Program-made: the position numbers and the translations under genes
Notes under the pieces: model-generated
The model's database searches: none
Told to the model about the DNA's origin: nothing
The model's input: only the letters and a program-made list of their open reading frames with translations
Shown: piece after piece, positions 8,136 to 16,926 of the stretch
Layout: every line of letters starts with the position of its first letter
Position numbering within the stretch: the first letter of the stretch is position 1
Assembly (NCBI GenBank): GCA_039187035.1
Contig: JBCCZS010000001.1
Location: 1-64,000 of the forward strand
Length of the DNA: 64,000 nucleotides
From: JAJFFW01 sp039187035
Lineage (GTDB): Bacteria > Pseudomonadota > Alphaproteobacteria > Caulobacterales > Parvularculaceae
Direction: 5' to 3'

Positions 8136-9575
8136 ATGCCGCTCGACGACGCGATCGAAGGCGATGTTATGAAAGCGTTATTGGCGCGCCAAAAGGCGGC
8201 CCAAACGCTCGAAGGCGCGCCGTCGGCGGCGGTGCGCATTGATCGGATCGACCGCGCGATTGATCTCCTCGTGCGCCATCGATCCGAGCTAGACGAAGCG
8301 GTCTCAAGCGATTTTGGTCACCGATCGAAGGACGTGACGGCGTTCGCCGACACGGCGACGTCGATCGGACAGCTGAAGTTCGCAAAGAAGCATCTGCGCC
8401 GTTGGATGCGTCCGGAACGTCGTGGTACGGAGTTTCCGCTCGGGTTCTTAGGGGCGGCCGTTCGGATCGAGCGCCAGCCCAAAGGCGTCGTCGGGATCAT
8501 CGCGCCGTGGAACTTTCCCATCGGCATGGCGTTCGGTCCGCTTGCCGGCGTCTTGGCGGCCGGCAACCGCGCCATGATTAAGCCGTCCGAATTCACCGAA
8601 GCGACGTCCGCGCTGATCGCGTCGATGGTGCAGGAAGCCTTCGATGAAAGCGAACTCGCAGTCGTCACCGGCGGCCCGGACGTCGGCGCGGCGTTCTCAA
8701 AGCTCCCGTTCGACCATATCATTTTCACGGGCTCGACGTCGGTCGGCAAACACGTGATGCGCGCGGCGGCCGATCACCTCGTGCCCGTGACGTTGGAACT
8801 TGGCGGCAAATCGCCCGCGATCCTCGGCCGCTCCGCTGATTTTGAAAAAGCCGCCGCCCGTATCATGCACGGCAAAGTGCTGAACGCCGGGCAAATTTGT
8901 CTGGCGCCCGACTATGCGATCGCCCCCGCGGAGAAGATCGACGAATTCGTCGGCTATGCGAAGTCGGCGGTCGCGACGATGTTCCCGGAGGGCCTCAAAG
9001 ACAGCGACGACTACACCTCGATCATTAATCGGCGCCACTTCGATCGTCTTCAGGGGTATCTCGACGACGCAAGGGCTAAAGGCGCCGACGTCGTCGAGAT
9101 TAATCCGAAGGGCGAGGATTTCACGCAGCAGCCGCATTTCAGAATGCCGCCGACGCTTGTGCTTAACCCGACCGACGAGATGACGGTGATGCAGGACGAG
9201 ATTTTCGGCCCCGTCCTGCCGGTCAAGACCTATCGGGACCTTGATGACGCCGTCGACTACGTCAATGACCGCGATCGACCGCTCGCGCTCTATTATTTCG
9301 GCGACGACCGACAGGAGTGTCGGCGCGTCGTGTCGTCGACGAACTCAGGCGGCGTGACCGTGAACGACGTGATCTTTCACATAGCGCAGGAAGACCTGCC
9401 GTTCGGCGGCGTGGGCGCGTCGGGCATGGGCGCCTACCACGGACGCGACGGGTTCGACGCGGTCAGCCATAAAAAATCGGTTTACGAACAGACGCGTAGC
9501 GAGCTTATAAGAATGCTCCGACCGCCTTACGGCGATCTGTTCCGTAGTCAAATAAACGGCCGGATTAAGAAATAA
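8136..9575 (+). CDS. Coniferyl-aldehyde-dehydrogenase-type NAD(P)+ aldehyde dehydrogenase
   Basis: A 479-residue cytosolic aldehyde dehydrogenase that would oxidise an aldehyde to its acid. Family features in order: PWNFPIGMAFGPL (cofactor-binding start), KPSEFTE, FTGSTSVGKHV (Rossmann Gly motif), LELGGKSP (general-base Glu), NAGQICLAPDY (catalytic Cys), and EIFGPVLPVKTY. LAPDY after the catalytic Cys and the short N-terminus are typical of the CalB/coniferyl aldehyde dehydrogenase group, which also takes aliphatic and aromatic aldehydes, so the substrate is not fixed. ATG 8136 is used, with GGAGG 5 nt before it, rather than 7929, because residues before 8136 match nothing. An MDR oxidoreductase follows on the same strand. 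Confidence 0.88.
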   Translation: MPLDDAIEGDVMKALLARQKAAQTLEGAPSAAVRIDRIDRAIDLLVRHRSELDEAVSSDFGHRSKDVTAFADTATSIGQLKFAKKHLRRWMRPERRGTEFPLGFLGAAVRIERQPKGVVGIIAPWNFPIGMAFGPLAGVLAAGNRAMIKPSEFTEATSALIASMVQEAFDESELAVVTGGPDVGAAFSKLPFDHIIFTGSTSVGKHVMRAAADHLVPVTLELGGKSPAILGRSADFEKAAARIMHGKVLNAGQICLAPDYAIAPAEKIDEFVGYAKSAVATMFPEGLKDSDDYTSIINRRHFDRLQGYLDDARAKGADVVEINPKGEDFTQQPHFRMPPTLVLNPTDEMTVMQDEIFGPVLPVKTYRDLDDAVDYVNDRDRPLALYYFGDDRQECRRVVSSTNSGGVTVNDVIFHIAQEDLPFGGVGASGMGAYHGRDGFDAVSHKKSVYEQTRSELIRMLRPPYGDLFRSQINGRIKK

Positions 9576-9723
9576 CGCGCGGTCGACGGCGGCGATCGAC
9601 AGTCGTCGTCTCCGCCCACCGGACCCTTTCCATCGAGACCGATGCGGGTCGGCGCCGATACGCGCGCTTTACCTGCTCGGCTCGGGCCGTTTACGCGGTC
9701 GACCAAGAAAACGGAGAAGGCTC

Positions 9724-10713
9724 ATGCGCGCGATAACCTATGATCGCTTCGGCGACGCCCATGACGTTCTGGCCCTAGAAGACCTGCCGACGCCGTCTCC
9801 GAAGAACGGCGAAGTCCTCGTCAGGCTGGCGACGTCGGGGGTCAATCCTTCGGACGTGCGCGCGCGGGCCGGGGGGCGGCCGGGCGTCGTAACGCCGCCC
9901 TTTCCGAAAATCATTCCGCATAGCGACGGCGCGGGCGTTATCGAGGCGGTTGGCGAAGGCGTTCCGGCGTCGCGCGTCGGTCAACGGGTTTGGATCTGGA
10001 ACGGGCAATGGAAACGCGCCTTTGGGACGGCGGCCGAATATATCGCCGCGCCAAGCGAGCAAGCCCCGCCCTTGCCCGACCATATTAGTTTCGAAGACGG
10101 CGCCTGTTTGGGCATTCCGGCGCTCACCGCATGCCACGCCGTTCTCGGCCGCGGACCGGTTCGTGGTTTGAACGTCTTGGTGAGCGGCGGGGCGGGAACG
10201 GTCGGGCGGCTTGCCGTCCAGGCCGCCGTCGCTTCCGGGGCGACCGTCTTCACCACCGTCCGCGGGGCGGCGAGCGAAGCCGACATGCGCGGTCTCGGCG
10301 CGCATCATGTTTTCGATTATGGAGATGAGGATCTCAGCGAACAGATCCTCGCCGCGTCGAGCGGGGCGCCGATGGATAGGATTATCGAGGTCGAATTCGG
10401 CAAAAATCTCAAAACCGACACGGCGGTAATTGCCGAAGGGGGCGTCATCACAAGCTATGGATCGGCGACGGACATGACGCCGGTTCTGCCTTTTTATCCC
10501 TTGATGTTTAAGGCGGTGACGATCGAGTTGATGCTGGTCTACGTGCTGCGAAAGGACGCCCGCGACCGGGCCGTCGCCGCGTGGGACGCGCTGCTTCACG
10601 CCAAAGCGCTCGATTTTCAGATTGGCGTGGTCTTCGCGCTCGCCGACTGCGCACAGGCGCACGGGAAGGCGGCGGCCGGCGGCCGAAACGGCGCGATCAT
10701 CCTCTCGTGCTGA
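9724..10713 (+). CDS. Quinone-oxidoreductase-like MDR enzyme
   Basis: A 329-residue zinc-independent medium-chain dehydrogenase/reductase. The GroES-like N-terminal domain shows VNPSDVRARAG and IPHSDGAGVIEAVGEGV. The cofactor domain carries VSGGAGTVGRLAVQAA, the NADPH-type quinone reductase motif. No structural or catalytic zinc Cys cluster is present. Expected chemistry is NADPH-dependent reduction of quinones or of the double bond of small enals and enones. GGAGAAGG precedes the ATG. It lies 148 bp after the aldehyde dehydrogenase, and the pair could form a reactive-carbonyl detoxification unit, though nothing proves co-transcription. The C-terminus (GAIILSC) is slightly shorter than usual. 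Confidence 0.85.
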   Translation: MRAITYDRFGDAHDVLALEDLPTPSPKNGEVLVRLATSGVNPSDVRARAGGRPGVVTPPFPKIIPHSDGAGVIEAVGEGVPASRVGQRVWIWNGQWKRAFGTAAEYIAAPSEQAPPLPDHISFEDGACLGIPALTACHAVLGRGPVRGLNVLVSGGAGTVGRLAVQAAVASGATVFTTVRGAASEADMRGLGAHHVFDYGDEDLSEQILAASSGAPMDRIIEVEFGKNLKTDTAVIAEGGVITSYGSATDMTPVLPFYPLMFKAVTIELMLVYVLRKDARDRAVAAWDALLHAKALDFQIGVVFALADCAQAHGKAAAGGRNGAIILSC

Positions 10714-10833
10714 CGAGAGAACGTCCGTAGGCGGCGCGTATCGGCGCGCATCGCCGGTCCGCGCTACCTGCAAAAAAACGCACCGCAACAGCCCTCCGCA
10801 CTTGATTCGCATTTGCAGTAGGCGTAGCCATCT

Positions 10834-10848
10834 TGCGAATAATTCGCA
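10834..10848 (+). promoter_or_regulatory. Perfect 7-1-7 palindrome before the siderophore-type receptor
   Basis: TGCGAAT-A-ATTCGCA, perfect, ending 13 nt before the receptor ATG. The 7-1-7 layout and the AAT/ATT core resemble a Fur-family box, fitting iron control of a siderophore receptor. As RNA it could also form a 5-bp stem (TGCGA/TCGCA) next to the ribosome-binding site. A related half-site, GATTCGCATTTGCA, lies at about 10804-10817. Confidence 0.5.
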
Positions 10849-10861
10849 GGAAGGGGACGTT

Positions 10862-13033
10862 ATGCGACTGAGGGGTTTCCGCCAAAACCGGTCCGCGCTG
10901 CTGGCCGCCACGTTGCTGACCACGTCGGCGCTGACGACGTCGGTGCTGGCCACGTCGGCGCTCGCCCAGTCGCCGGCCGGCGACGAAGCGGACGGCGAAG
11001 CCGTCGATGAGATCGTCGTTACGGGCCGCGCGCAGGAGCTTTATCGGGTCGACACGGTCACGTCGGGCAAACTGCCGACCGCGCCGCTGACCTCGCCGAT
11101 CACGATCACGACGATCACCAAAGAACTGATCGCCGACCAGGGCGCGCGCGACGCGCAGGACATTTATCGCAACATCTCAGGGGTTACGGTCTTCAGTTAC
11201 GCCGGCGTCACCGCGCGGGGCTTCCGACAGGAGGAGAACTTCTATGACGGCCTGCGCGGCGACCCCTACGCAGGCTTTTCCGTGCCGCAGCTTTTCAATG
11301 TTGAACGCGTGGAGTTCCTGAAAGGGCCGGCCGGCATGCTCTACGGCCCCGGCGCGCCCGGCGGCCTGTTCAATTACATCACGAAACGTCCGACTGAGGA
11401 GTTTACCGGCCGGATCGCCGGCATCTACGGCACCGAGGGCCGCAAAGGCGGGTCCGGCGAGGTGGCCGGCGCGCTTCCGATCGAGGGCGCGGCGGGCCGC
11501 TTCGGTATTTTCTATGAAGACGGCAACTTACAGCGCCGCAACGCCGCGAGCGAGATCCTCATCTTCGACGCCGGGCTGACCTTCGACGTCGGCATCGGCG
11601 ATCTGATCCTGCAAGCGGTCCATTACGACCAGGACCTTCAGGGCAACCGGCTGCGCGGCGTGCCGGTGGACGACACCGGCGTTTTCATCGCCGACCGCCG
11701 GTGGAACCACAACGAGGCGTCGGACTTTCTGCGCCTTGAATCGACCGTGCTGCAGGCGAAACTCGAAGGCGCCGTCGGGGACTCGATCGTCTACGACATC
11801 GGCTTCCGGTGGAACGACGTCGAAGAGAACCAGGAGTACCACGAGCCGCGCGGGCTCTTCGATTCGGACGGCGACGGCCTCGTCGACAGAAGCGTCCGGG
11901 AGTTTCGCGATCAAACACGCGGCAACGACTATTACTCCTTCGGCGCCAATCTCGTCTGGACGACGGATTTCGGCGCGATCGGCAATCGCGTCCTTGTCGG
12001 CGCCGATTGGTTCAAGCGGGAATCGCTGTTCGACGGCGTGACCGTCCGGGGACAGACGACGGACGTGCCGGGCCTTCCGACGACGCTCAGCCTGTTCACG
12101 CCGGAATACGGGATCACCGATCCGTCGACCTATATACGACCGCCGGCGCGGGTTACGGAAAACGAGCAGGTCCGCTACGGCTTTTACGCGCTTGACGAGA
12201 TCACCATCGGTCGGTTGATCGCCACGTTCGGGGCGCGGTTCGATCGGTTCAAGGATACGAACCTTCTGACGGACGAGGGGTTCGACGACGACGCCGTTAC
12301 GCTGCGCGCCGGTCTCGTTTATCGTATCCGCGACGACGTCTCTATCTTCGGTCAGTGGGCGGAGAGCTTTGAGCCGCAGGGGATCGGCGCCCAGAACCCG
12401 CTCGCCGGCGGCCCGTTTGAGCCGACGGCCGGGGACATGTTCGAAGGCGGCGTTAGAACGGAATTGCTGGACGGCCGCATTCAGTCCTCTCTCGCGATTT
12501 ACCGGATCAAACGCTCAAACGTTCTGCAGGCAGACCCGCTCGGGGACGTGCAGGGCGACGGCGTCGACGACTTCGTGGCGTTCGGCGAGGTGACCAGCAA
12601 GGGCGTCGAATTCGACGTCACCGCCGACATCACGCCGAACTGGGTGGCAACATTCAGCTACGCTTACAATGACACGCGCATCACCGGCGACAATGGCGGC
12701 GGCGGCATTTCAAACCGCGTCGGCGACCGGTTCGCCAACGCGCCGGAAAACCAGGCCGGGTTCTGGACCCGCTACCAGATCCCCGAATACAACCTCGCCT
12801 TCGCTCTCGGCGGCGACTATGTCGACGTACGCCAAAGCTTGAGCGGTCAGAAGGTTCGTCCCTATACGGTGTTTGACGCCTCGATCATTTACTCGCCGGG
12901 GTCATGGAACGCGCTTCTCAGGATCGACAACCTCTTCGACCATACTTACGCCGCGTCAGGATTTATCGAGCGTACGGGGCATTTCCCGGGCCAACCGCGG
13001 CAAGTCTTTCTTGAGCTCTCGCGAAACTTCTAA
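10862..13033 (+). CDS. TonB-dependent siderophore-type receptor
   Basis: 723 residues. Signal peptide 1-36 with three near-repeats of LTTSA/LATSA, cleavage near ALAQS. TonB box VDEIVVTGR at about 48-56. The plug shows RNISGVTVFSYAGVTARGFRQEENFYDGLRG and VERVEFLKGPAGMLYGPGAPGGLFNYITKRP, the signature of FhuA/FpvA-like ferrisiderophore receptors. The barrel contains QWAESFEPQGIGAQNPLAGGPFEPT and ends LELSRNF. A DSDGDGLVDRS loop at about residue 340 looks like a calcium-binding hairpin. There is no STN domain, so no direct transmembrane signalling is expected. ATG 10862 follows AGGAAGGGG; the frame open from 10622 overlaps the previous gene and is spurious. Probably iron-regulated through the palindrome at 10834. 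Confidence 0.92.
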   Translation: MRLRGFRQNRSALLAATLLTTSALTTSVLATSALAQSPAGDEADGEAVDEIVVTGRAQELYRVDTVTSGKLPTAPLTSPITITTITKELIADQGARDAQDIYRNISGVTVFSYAGVTARGFRQEENFYDGLRGDPYAGFSVPQLFNVERVEFLKGPAGMLYGPGAPGGLFNYITKRPTEEFTGRIAGIYGTEGRKGGSGEVAGALPIEGAAGRFGIFYEDGNLQRRNAASEILIFDAGLTFDVGIGDLILQAVHYDQDLQGNRLRGVPVDDTGVFIADRRWNHNEASDFLRLESTVLQAKLEGAVGDSIVYDIGFRWNDVEENQEYHEPRGLFDSDGDGLVDRSVREFRDQTRGNDYYSFGANLVWTTDFGAIGNRVLVGADWFKRESLFDGVTVRGQTTDVPGLPTTLSLFTPEYGITDPSTYIRPPARVTENEQVRYGFYALDEITIGRLIATFGARFDRFKDTNLLTDEGFDDDAVTLRAGLVYRIRDDVSIFGQWAESFEPQGIGAQNPLAGGPFEPTAGDMFEGGVRTELLDGRIQSSLAIYRIKRSNVLQADPLGDVQGDGVDDFVAFGEVTSKGVEFDVTADITPNWVATFSYAYNDTRITGDNGGGGISNRVGDRFANAPENQAGFWTRYQIPEYNLAFALGGDYVDVRQSLSGQKVRPYTVFDASIIYSPGSWNALLRIDNLFDHTYAASGFIERTGHFPGQPRQVFLELSRNF

Positions 13034-13066
13034 GAGGGGAGAGCCGGCGGGCCGGGGGGGGCTCGC

Positions 13067-13104
13067 AGCCGCGGCGTCGGCGACGGCGCCGCGGCTTCTT
13101 CTTT
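13067..13104 (+). terminator. Rho-independent terminator of the siderophore receptor gene
   Basis: Perfect 10-bp stem AGCCGCGGCG (13067-13076) / CGCCGCGGCT (13087-13096), 10-nt loop, followed by TTCTTCTTT. It lies 33 nt after the receptor stop, in the gap between convergent genes. Confidence 0.7.
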
Positions 13105-13228
13105 GGACGCCGCCGATCGCGCGAACGTAGGGCGCCGATATTTTATCTGAATACTGACGGTGCTTGACGCCGTCAGACAAGCCTCGCGTTCGGGCGGTCA
13201 GTGCGGCGCCGGGCGGTCTGAGCGGCGC

Positions 13229-14464
13229 TTAGCCCATTGGATCGTCCATAGACGGCGTGAGGCCGGTGAAGAGCTTTGCGCCCGCCTCGGTCATGTAGAG
13301 GCAGTCTTCATGGCGGACGCCGAATTTTCCGGGTACGTAGATGCCCGGCTCGTTCGATAGGCACATGCCGGGCGCCAGCGGCATATCCTCATTGCCGACG
13401 AAATTAATCGGCTCGTGCGTCTCCATGCCGATGCCGTGCCCCAAGCGATGCGACAGGCCCGGCAATTGGTAGCCGGGACCAAAGCCCGCGGTTTCGTAAA
13501 ATTCTCGGACGGCCGCATCCACCTGGCGTGCGGGAAGGCCGACTTTTGCGGTCTTGAGCGCGATCTCCTGGCCTTCACGCACGGTGTTCCAGACGCGCGC
13601 CTGCTCCGCATTCGCCTCGCCATGCACCCACGTTCGCGAGATGTCCGATTTATAACCGTGTACGTCGCACCCGCAATCCATCAAAATCATTTGACCGTCC
13701 TCGACCGCGTGGACCTTCTTGGAGCCATGCGGGTAGGCGCTGGCTTCTCCGATCAAGGCGAGCGCAAAGGTCGCCTCGACGCCGTGCTTGCGGGTCGCCT
13801 CGCGCATCATCGCGCCGATATCGGCGCCGACCATGCCCGCTTCGACCTTCGGGTAAATCTCGCGATAGGCCGCCATCGTAATGTCGTTCGCCGTTTGCAT
13901 GAGCGCCAATTCGTGTTCGGACTTAATCATCCGGCAGCCGTAAACGACGCCGTCTGCTGACGTCGTTTCGCGATTGCTCATATCCTTTTTCAACCCGTCG
14001 ACGACGAAATAGCGCACGCTCGCTTCTAGCCCCAGGGGGCCGGCCGCGCCGCGGTCGTCAAGTACGCCTTTGACCAGTGCAAAGGGCGATTCATCTTCAT
14101 TCCAGACCCGGAGTTCCGCATCGAGCGTCATCTGTTCACGGATCGACGGTTCTTCAAAGGCCGGCGCGATGATCGCCATGTCTCCTTTGGCGGGGATGAC
14201 AACAGCCACGAGGCGCTCGGACCGCCACCAGCCGAGCCCCGCGAAATATAGCATGGACGCACCCGGCTCGAGCAGAACGCCCGACAGCCCCTGCCGTTTC
14301 ATCAATTCCTGCGCTTTAGCGATCCGTGCACGGCGCTCGTCCGCGGAAATCGGTTCCGGCAGCGTAATCGCCGTCGTCTTCTCCGCATGGCTCGACGACG
14401 CGGCGGCGCCCGCCATGGCCGTGCCGACGGCGGCTGATTTTAGAAAGTCTCGCTTGGTGATCAT
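13229..14464 (-). CDS. Exported M24 family metallopeptidase (Xaa-Pro aminopeptidase-like)
   Basis: 411 residues. The N-terminus TKRDFLKSAAVGTAMAGAAASSSHA looks like a Tat-type signal with Lys-Arg in place of Arg-Arg. The creatinase-like N-terminal domain (about 40-170) is followed by the pita-bread catalytic domain with all five metal ligands visible: MDCGCDVHGYKSDISRTW (two Asp), GLSHRLGHGIGMETHE (His), LSNEPGIY (Glu) and GVRHEDCLYMTEAG (Glu). It should cleave an N-terminal residue before Pro, or a related amide, using two divalent metals. Convergent with the siderophore receptor and downstream of the two-component genes on the same strand, with a 433-bp gap. Its periplasmic location is inferred from the signal. 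Confidence 0.85.
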   Translation of the reverse strand: MITKRDFLKSAAVGTAMAGAAASSSHAEKTTAITLPEPISADERRARIAKAQELMKRQGLSGVLLEPGASMLYFAGLGWWRSERLVAVVIPAKGDMAIIAPAFEEPSIREQMTLDAELRVWNEDESPFALVKGVLDDRGAAGPLGLEASVRYFVVDGLKKDMSNRETTSADGVVYGCRMIKSEHELALMQTANDITMAAYREIYPKVEAGMVGADIGAMMREATRKHGVEATFALALIGEASAYPHGSKKVHAVEDGQMILMDCGCDVHGYKSDISRTWVHGEANAEQARVWNTVREGQEIALKTAKVGLPARQVDAAVREFYETAGFGPGYQLPGLSHRLGHGIGMETHEPINFVGNEDMPLAPGMCLSNEPGIYVPGKFGVRHEDCLYMTEAGAKLFTGLTPSMDDPMG

Positions 14465-14897
14465 GGGGCCTCTTCCGTTTTGGCGGCGAGCTTAGCGCAT
14501 CGGGCGTCGTCCAGCCACGCCCAATCCGTTTTTCAACAGCGCAAAAGAGCTAAAGCCGGCGTGCGCGACCGACAGACCCTGGCGACGCCTTAAAAGTATA
14601 CGTCGTATAGAACCTATTAGGCTTCGACCGACCGCGGCCCGTAGGCGTCTAGATCCCGGCGCGGAGCGGGCGGTGGAGCGAACCCGCCCCCCGGGCGGTT
14701 CGGTGCGGCGGGCCTTCTCCCTGATGAAACAGCAGGTCGACAACGCGAACTTGTCAATCGGAATTCGGGCGCGTACGCCACGCGTAGCGTTAATTCTGGC
14801 CGGGACGGCGGCGTTGCGCGGTCCGCCGCAGGCGCGGCGCAAGCGGCGTCGGCGGGCTAACCGCGAGCCGCGGCGCAGATAATTTGTGTAGAGACGG
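14465..14897. other. Non-coding stretch with one bulged hairpin
   Basis: 433 bp between the M24 peptidase and the histidine kinase, both on the minus strand. A 10-bp stem with one bulged C (14679-14702, arms beginning CGAAC and ending GTTCG) is the only structure seen. No poly-T follows on either strand. No gene supported; the short open frames are Arg-rich shadows. Confidence 0.45.
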
Positions 14898-16064
14898 CTA
14901 GGCGTCGTCGCTCGGAAAGGTGATGGCGGCGACGGCGCCGCCCGTCGGCGCATTCGACAGCTCGAGGGCGCCGCCATGCGCCTCGGCGATCGCCCGGACG
15001 ACCGCGAGCCCGAGGCCGGAGCCGCCTTGCGCCCGATCGCGCGACGGGTCGCCTCGCCAGAAACGGTCGCTCGCCCGGTCGAGCGCCTCATCGGAAAAAC
15101 CGGCGCCCGCGTCCGCGACCTTAATGGATACGGTCCCGTTATCGTGAGCGCACGCCACGGTGCAGCGCGCATCGGGGCCTGCGTAACGCAACGCGTTGCT
15201 GATGAGCGCGACCAGCGCCTGTTTGACGCGCTCGGCGTCCACGCAAACGTTGATCGCGCGGCGCGCGGGCGCGATGGCGAGCGCGCCGCCGGCCTGGTCG
15301 AATTGCGGGCGCATGAAGTTTACGGCGTCCACCGCGCAAGCTTCGAGGTCCGTTTGCGTCCGGTGAAGAACCAACCCCTTCGATTCTGCGAGCGAGATCA
15401 GCTTGAGATCGTCGACCAATCGGGACAGGCCGGCCACATGCCCGAGGATCAAATCCAACTGTTCCGTATTCGCCTGAAAAACGCCGTCCTGTATGCCTTG
15501 GACGTAACCCTGGATCACCGTCAGCGGCGTGCGTAATTCATGCGCCACCGATGCCGACGTATAGCGCACGTTATCTTCCATTTTTTGAAGCGAGTCCGAA
15601 AGATAGATGAAGCTCTCGCTCAACGAGACGATCTCTTCCGACGCGCCGTCCGGGATCTCCATGCGATGGGAGAAGTCGCCATTGGCGATGAGTTTCGCCG
15701 ATTGGGACGCTTTTTCGAGCGGCAGCGTCAGGCGCCTTGAAAGGTTCCACGCCAGCCCCGACCCGACGATTATTACGAGCACGGATAATAGGGCGAACAC
15801 CAAGTAACTATTTTCGTATGCCGGGTAAATGTGTTTCTCGTGGGCGAGCGCGATCTCCTCCAGAACGCCCGGCGCCGGCGGGCCGTCCTCCAACCAGTCT
15901 TGCTCAACCGCTTCGCGCGCGGCCTCTGAAAGATCAGTGTAGAACCGGTCCTCTCCGATCGACAGATATAACAACGTGCCCGCGAGCGCGAAGGAGAAGC
16001 CGCCCGCGAGGAGACCCACGATGGAGAACAGTATGCGACCGCGTAGAGAGTTCGAGCGCGCCAC
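14898..16064 (-). CDS. Sensor histidine kinase, BaeS-like
   Basis: 388 residues. Membrane segments at about 11-35 and 86-108 enclose a short periplasmic sensor of about 50 residues. HAMP follows (109-160), then HisKA with the phosphorylated His175 in SVAHELRTPLTVIQGYV. The HATPase_c domain has VALISNALRYA (N box), DAGAGFS (G1) and GGSGLGLAVVRAIAEAHGG (G2). The sequence around His175 resembles BaeS-type envelope-stress sensors. Translated with the response regulator from one minus-strand operon with a 5-bp gap (16065-16069). The signal is unknown; its position opposite a periplasmic amine oxidase and a MipA-type porin suggests an envelope or polyamine cue (inference). Confidence 0.92.
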   Translation of the reverse strand: MARSNSLRGRILFSIVGLLAGGFSFALAGTLLYLSIGEDRFYTDLSEAAREAVEQDWLEDGPPAPGVLEEIALAHEKHIYPAYENSYLVFALLSVLVIIVGSGLAWNLSRRLTLPLEKASQSAKLIANGDFSHRMEIPDGASEEIVSLSESFIYLSDSLQKMEDNVRYTSASVAHELRTPLTVIQGYVQGIQDGVFQANTEQLDLILGHVAGLSRLVDDLKLISLAESKGLVLHRTQTDLEACAVDAVNFMRPQFDQAGGALAIAPARRAINVCVDAERVKQALVALISNALRYAGPDARCTVACAHDNGTVSIKVADAGAGFSDEALDRASDRFWRGDPSRDRAQGGSGLGLAVVRAIAEAHGGALELSNAPTGGAVAAITFPSDDA

Positions 16065-16069
16065 GACGC

Positions 16070-16795
16070 CTAACGATCGCCGAAGCGATAGCCGAAACCG
16101 CGGCGAACGCTAACGAGGTCGGCCGCGCCGACTTCGTGAAGTTTTTTCCGGAGATGGCTCACATGGCTGTCGACCGTCCGCTCAAGGGCGTCGCTTTCGG
16201 GAAAGCACGACCCCAGGATTTCCCCGCGGGAAAACACCTTGTTCGGCGTTTGCATGAGAAGGAGCAAAATCTTGTATTCGCTCGGCGTCAGGTTCAGAAC
16301 GGTGCGGCGTGCGCCATTCTGATAGACCACGCGGCTGTCGTCGAGATCTACGGTGATCCCTGATCGACGTAGCAGTTTCGGCGCCACGCGGCCGTCGGCG
16401 CGGTGGAGAACGGCTTTGATCCGGGCGACGACTTCGGACGGGTTGAACGGTTTGACGACGTAGTCGTCCGCACCAAGACCAAGGCCGTTTAATTTATCCT
16501 CGTCTTCTATCCGCGCGCTAATGATGATCACGGGCGTGTCCGAACTCGCGCGGATCGCCTCCAAGACTTCGAATCCGTCGCGCTTCGGCAAATTGACGTC
16601 GAGCAAAATGATATCCGGGCGAACCGCGCGGCGCCGCCGCAACGCTTCCTCGCCGTCCGGCGCGAGATAGGCGCGGCACCCGTGGCTTTCCGCATAATCC
16701 CGCAAGATGCGCGCGATGTCCGTGTCGTCCTCAACAATAAGGACGCGTTTGTCGTTGAGGGCGTCGTCGTGCGGTCGCTTCGTCGTATCTTGCAT
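16070..16795 (-). CDS. OmpR-family response regulator
   Basis: 241 residues. The receiver domain (about 17-130) has the acidic pair in VLIVEDDTD, phospho-acceptor Asp66 in IILLDVNLPKRDG, and the conserved Lys in DDYVVKPFNPSEV. The C-terminal winged helix (about 145-240) has LTPSEYKILLLLMQTPNKVFSRGEIL and RTVDSHVSHLRKKL. ATG 16795 is chosen because the frame further upstream (to 16915) has no family similarity and runs through the 38-bp palindrome. Paired with the kinase immediately downstream. The palindrome lies between this gene and the divergent amine oxidase, so the regulator may act there, though OmpR-type sites are usually direct repeats. Confidence 0.93.
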   Translation of the reverse strand: MQDTTKRPHDDALNDKRVLIVEDDTDIARILRDYAESHGCRAYLAPDGEEALRRRRAVRPDIILLDVNLPKRDGFEVLEAIRASSDTPVIIISARIEDEDKLNGLGLGADDYVVKPFNPSEVVARIKAVLHRADGRVAPKLLRRSGITVDLDDSRVVYQNGARRTVLNLTPSEYKILLLLMQTPNKVFSRGEILGSCFPESDALERTVDSHVSHLRKKLHEVGAADLVSVRRGFGYRFGDR

Positions 16796-16848
16796 CAAAA
16801 ACGCGCTCCGACGCTCGTTCGGCGAGCCTGCCCATAGCGGGACGGGTA

Positions 16849-16886
16849 TGGAGACTATGTGGAGGCGCGCCTCCACATAGTCTCCA
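16849..16886. promoter_or_regulatory. 38-bp perfect palindrome between divergent genes
   Basis: Left arm TGGAGACTATGTGGAGGCG (16849-16867) is followed with no spacer by its exact reverse complement (16868-16886). It lies 54 bp before the response-regulator ATG and 41 bp before the amine-oxidase ATG, so it sits in both promoter regions. No T tract follows on either side, arguing against a terminator. Could be an operator for a dimeric or tetrameric regulator, a cruciform, or a mobile-element trace. Confidence 0.7.
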
Positions 16887-16926
16887 CAGATAGCCGTAGG
16901 CTGCGGTTCCATCAAAGAGGTTTCTT

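Noticed and set aside
14492..15172. A 226-codon minus-strand frame overlapping the histidine kinase
   Set aside because: The kinase frame explains the shared region with strong motifs; this one is Arg/Ala/Pro-rich and lacks a ribosome-binding site.
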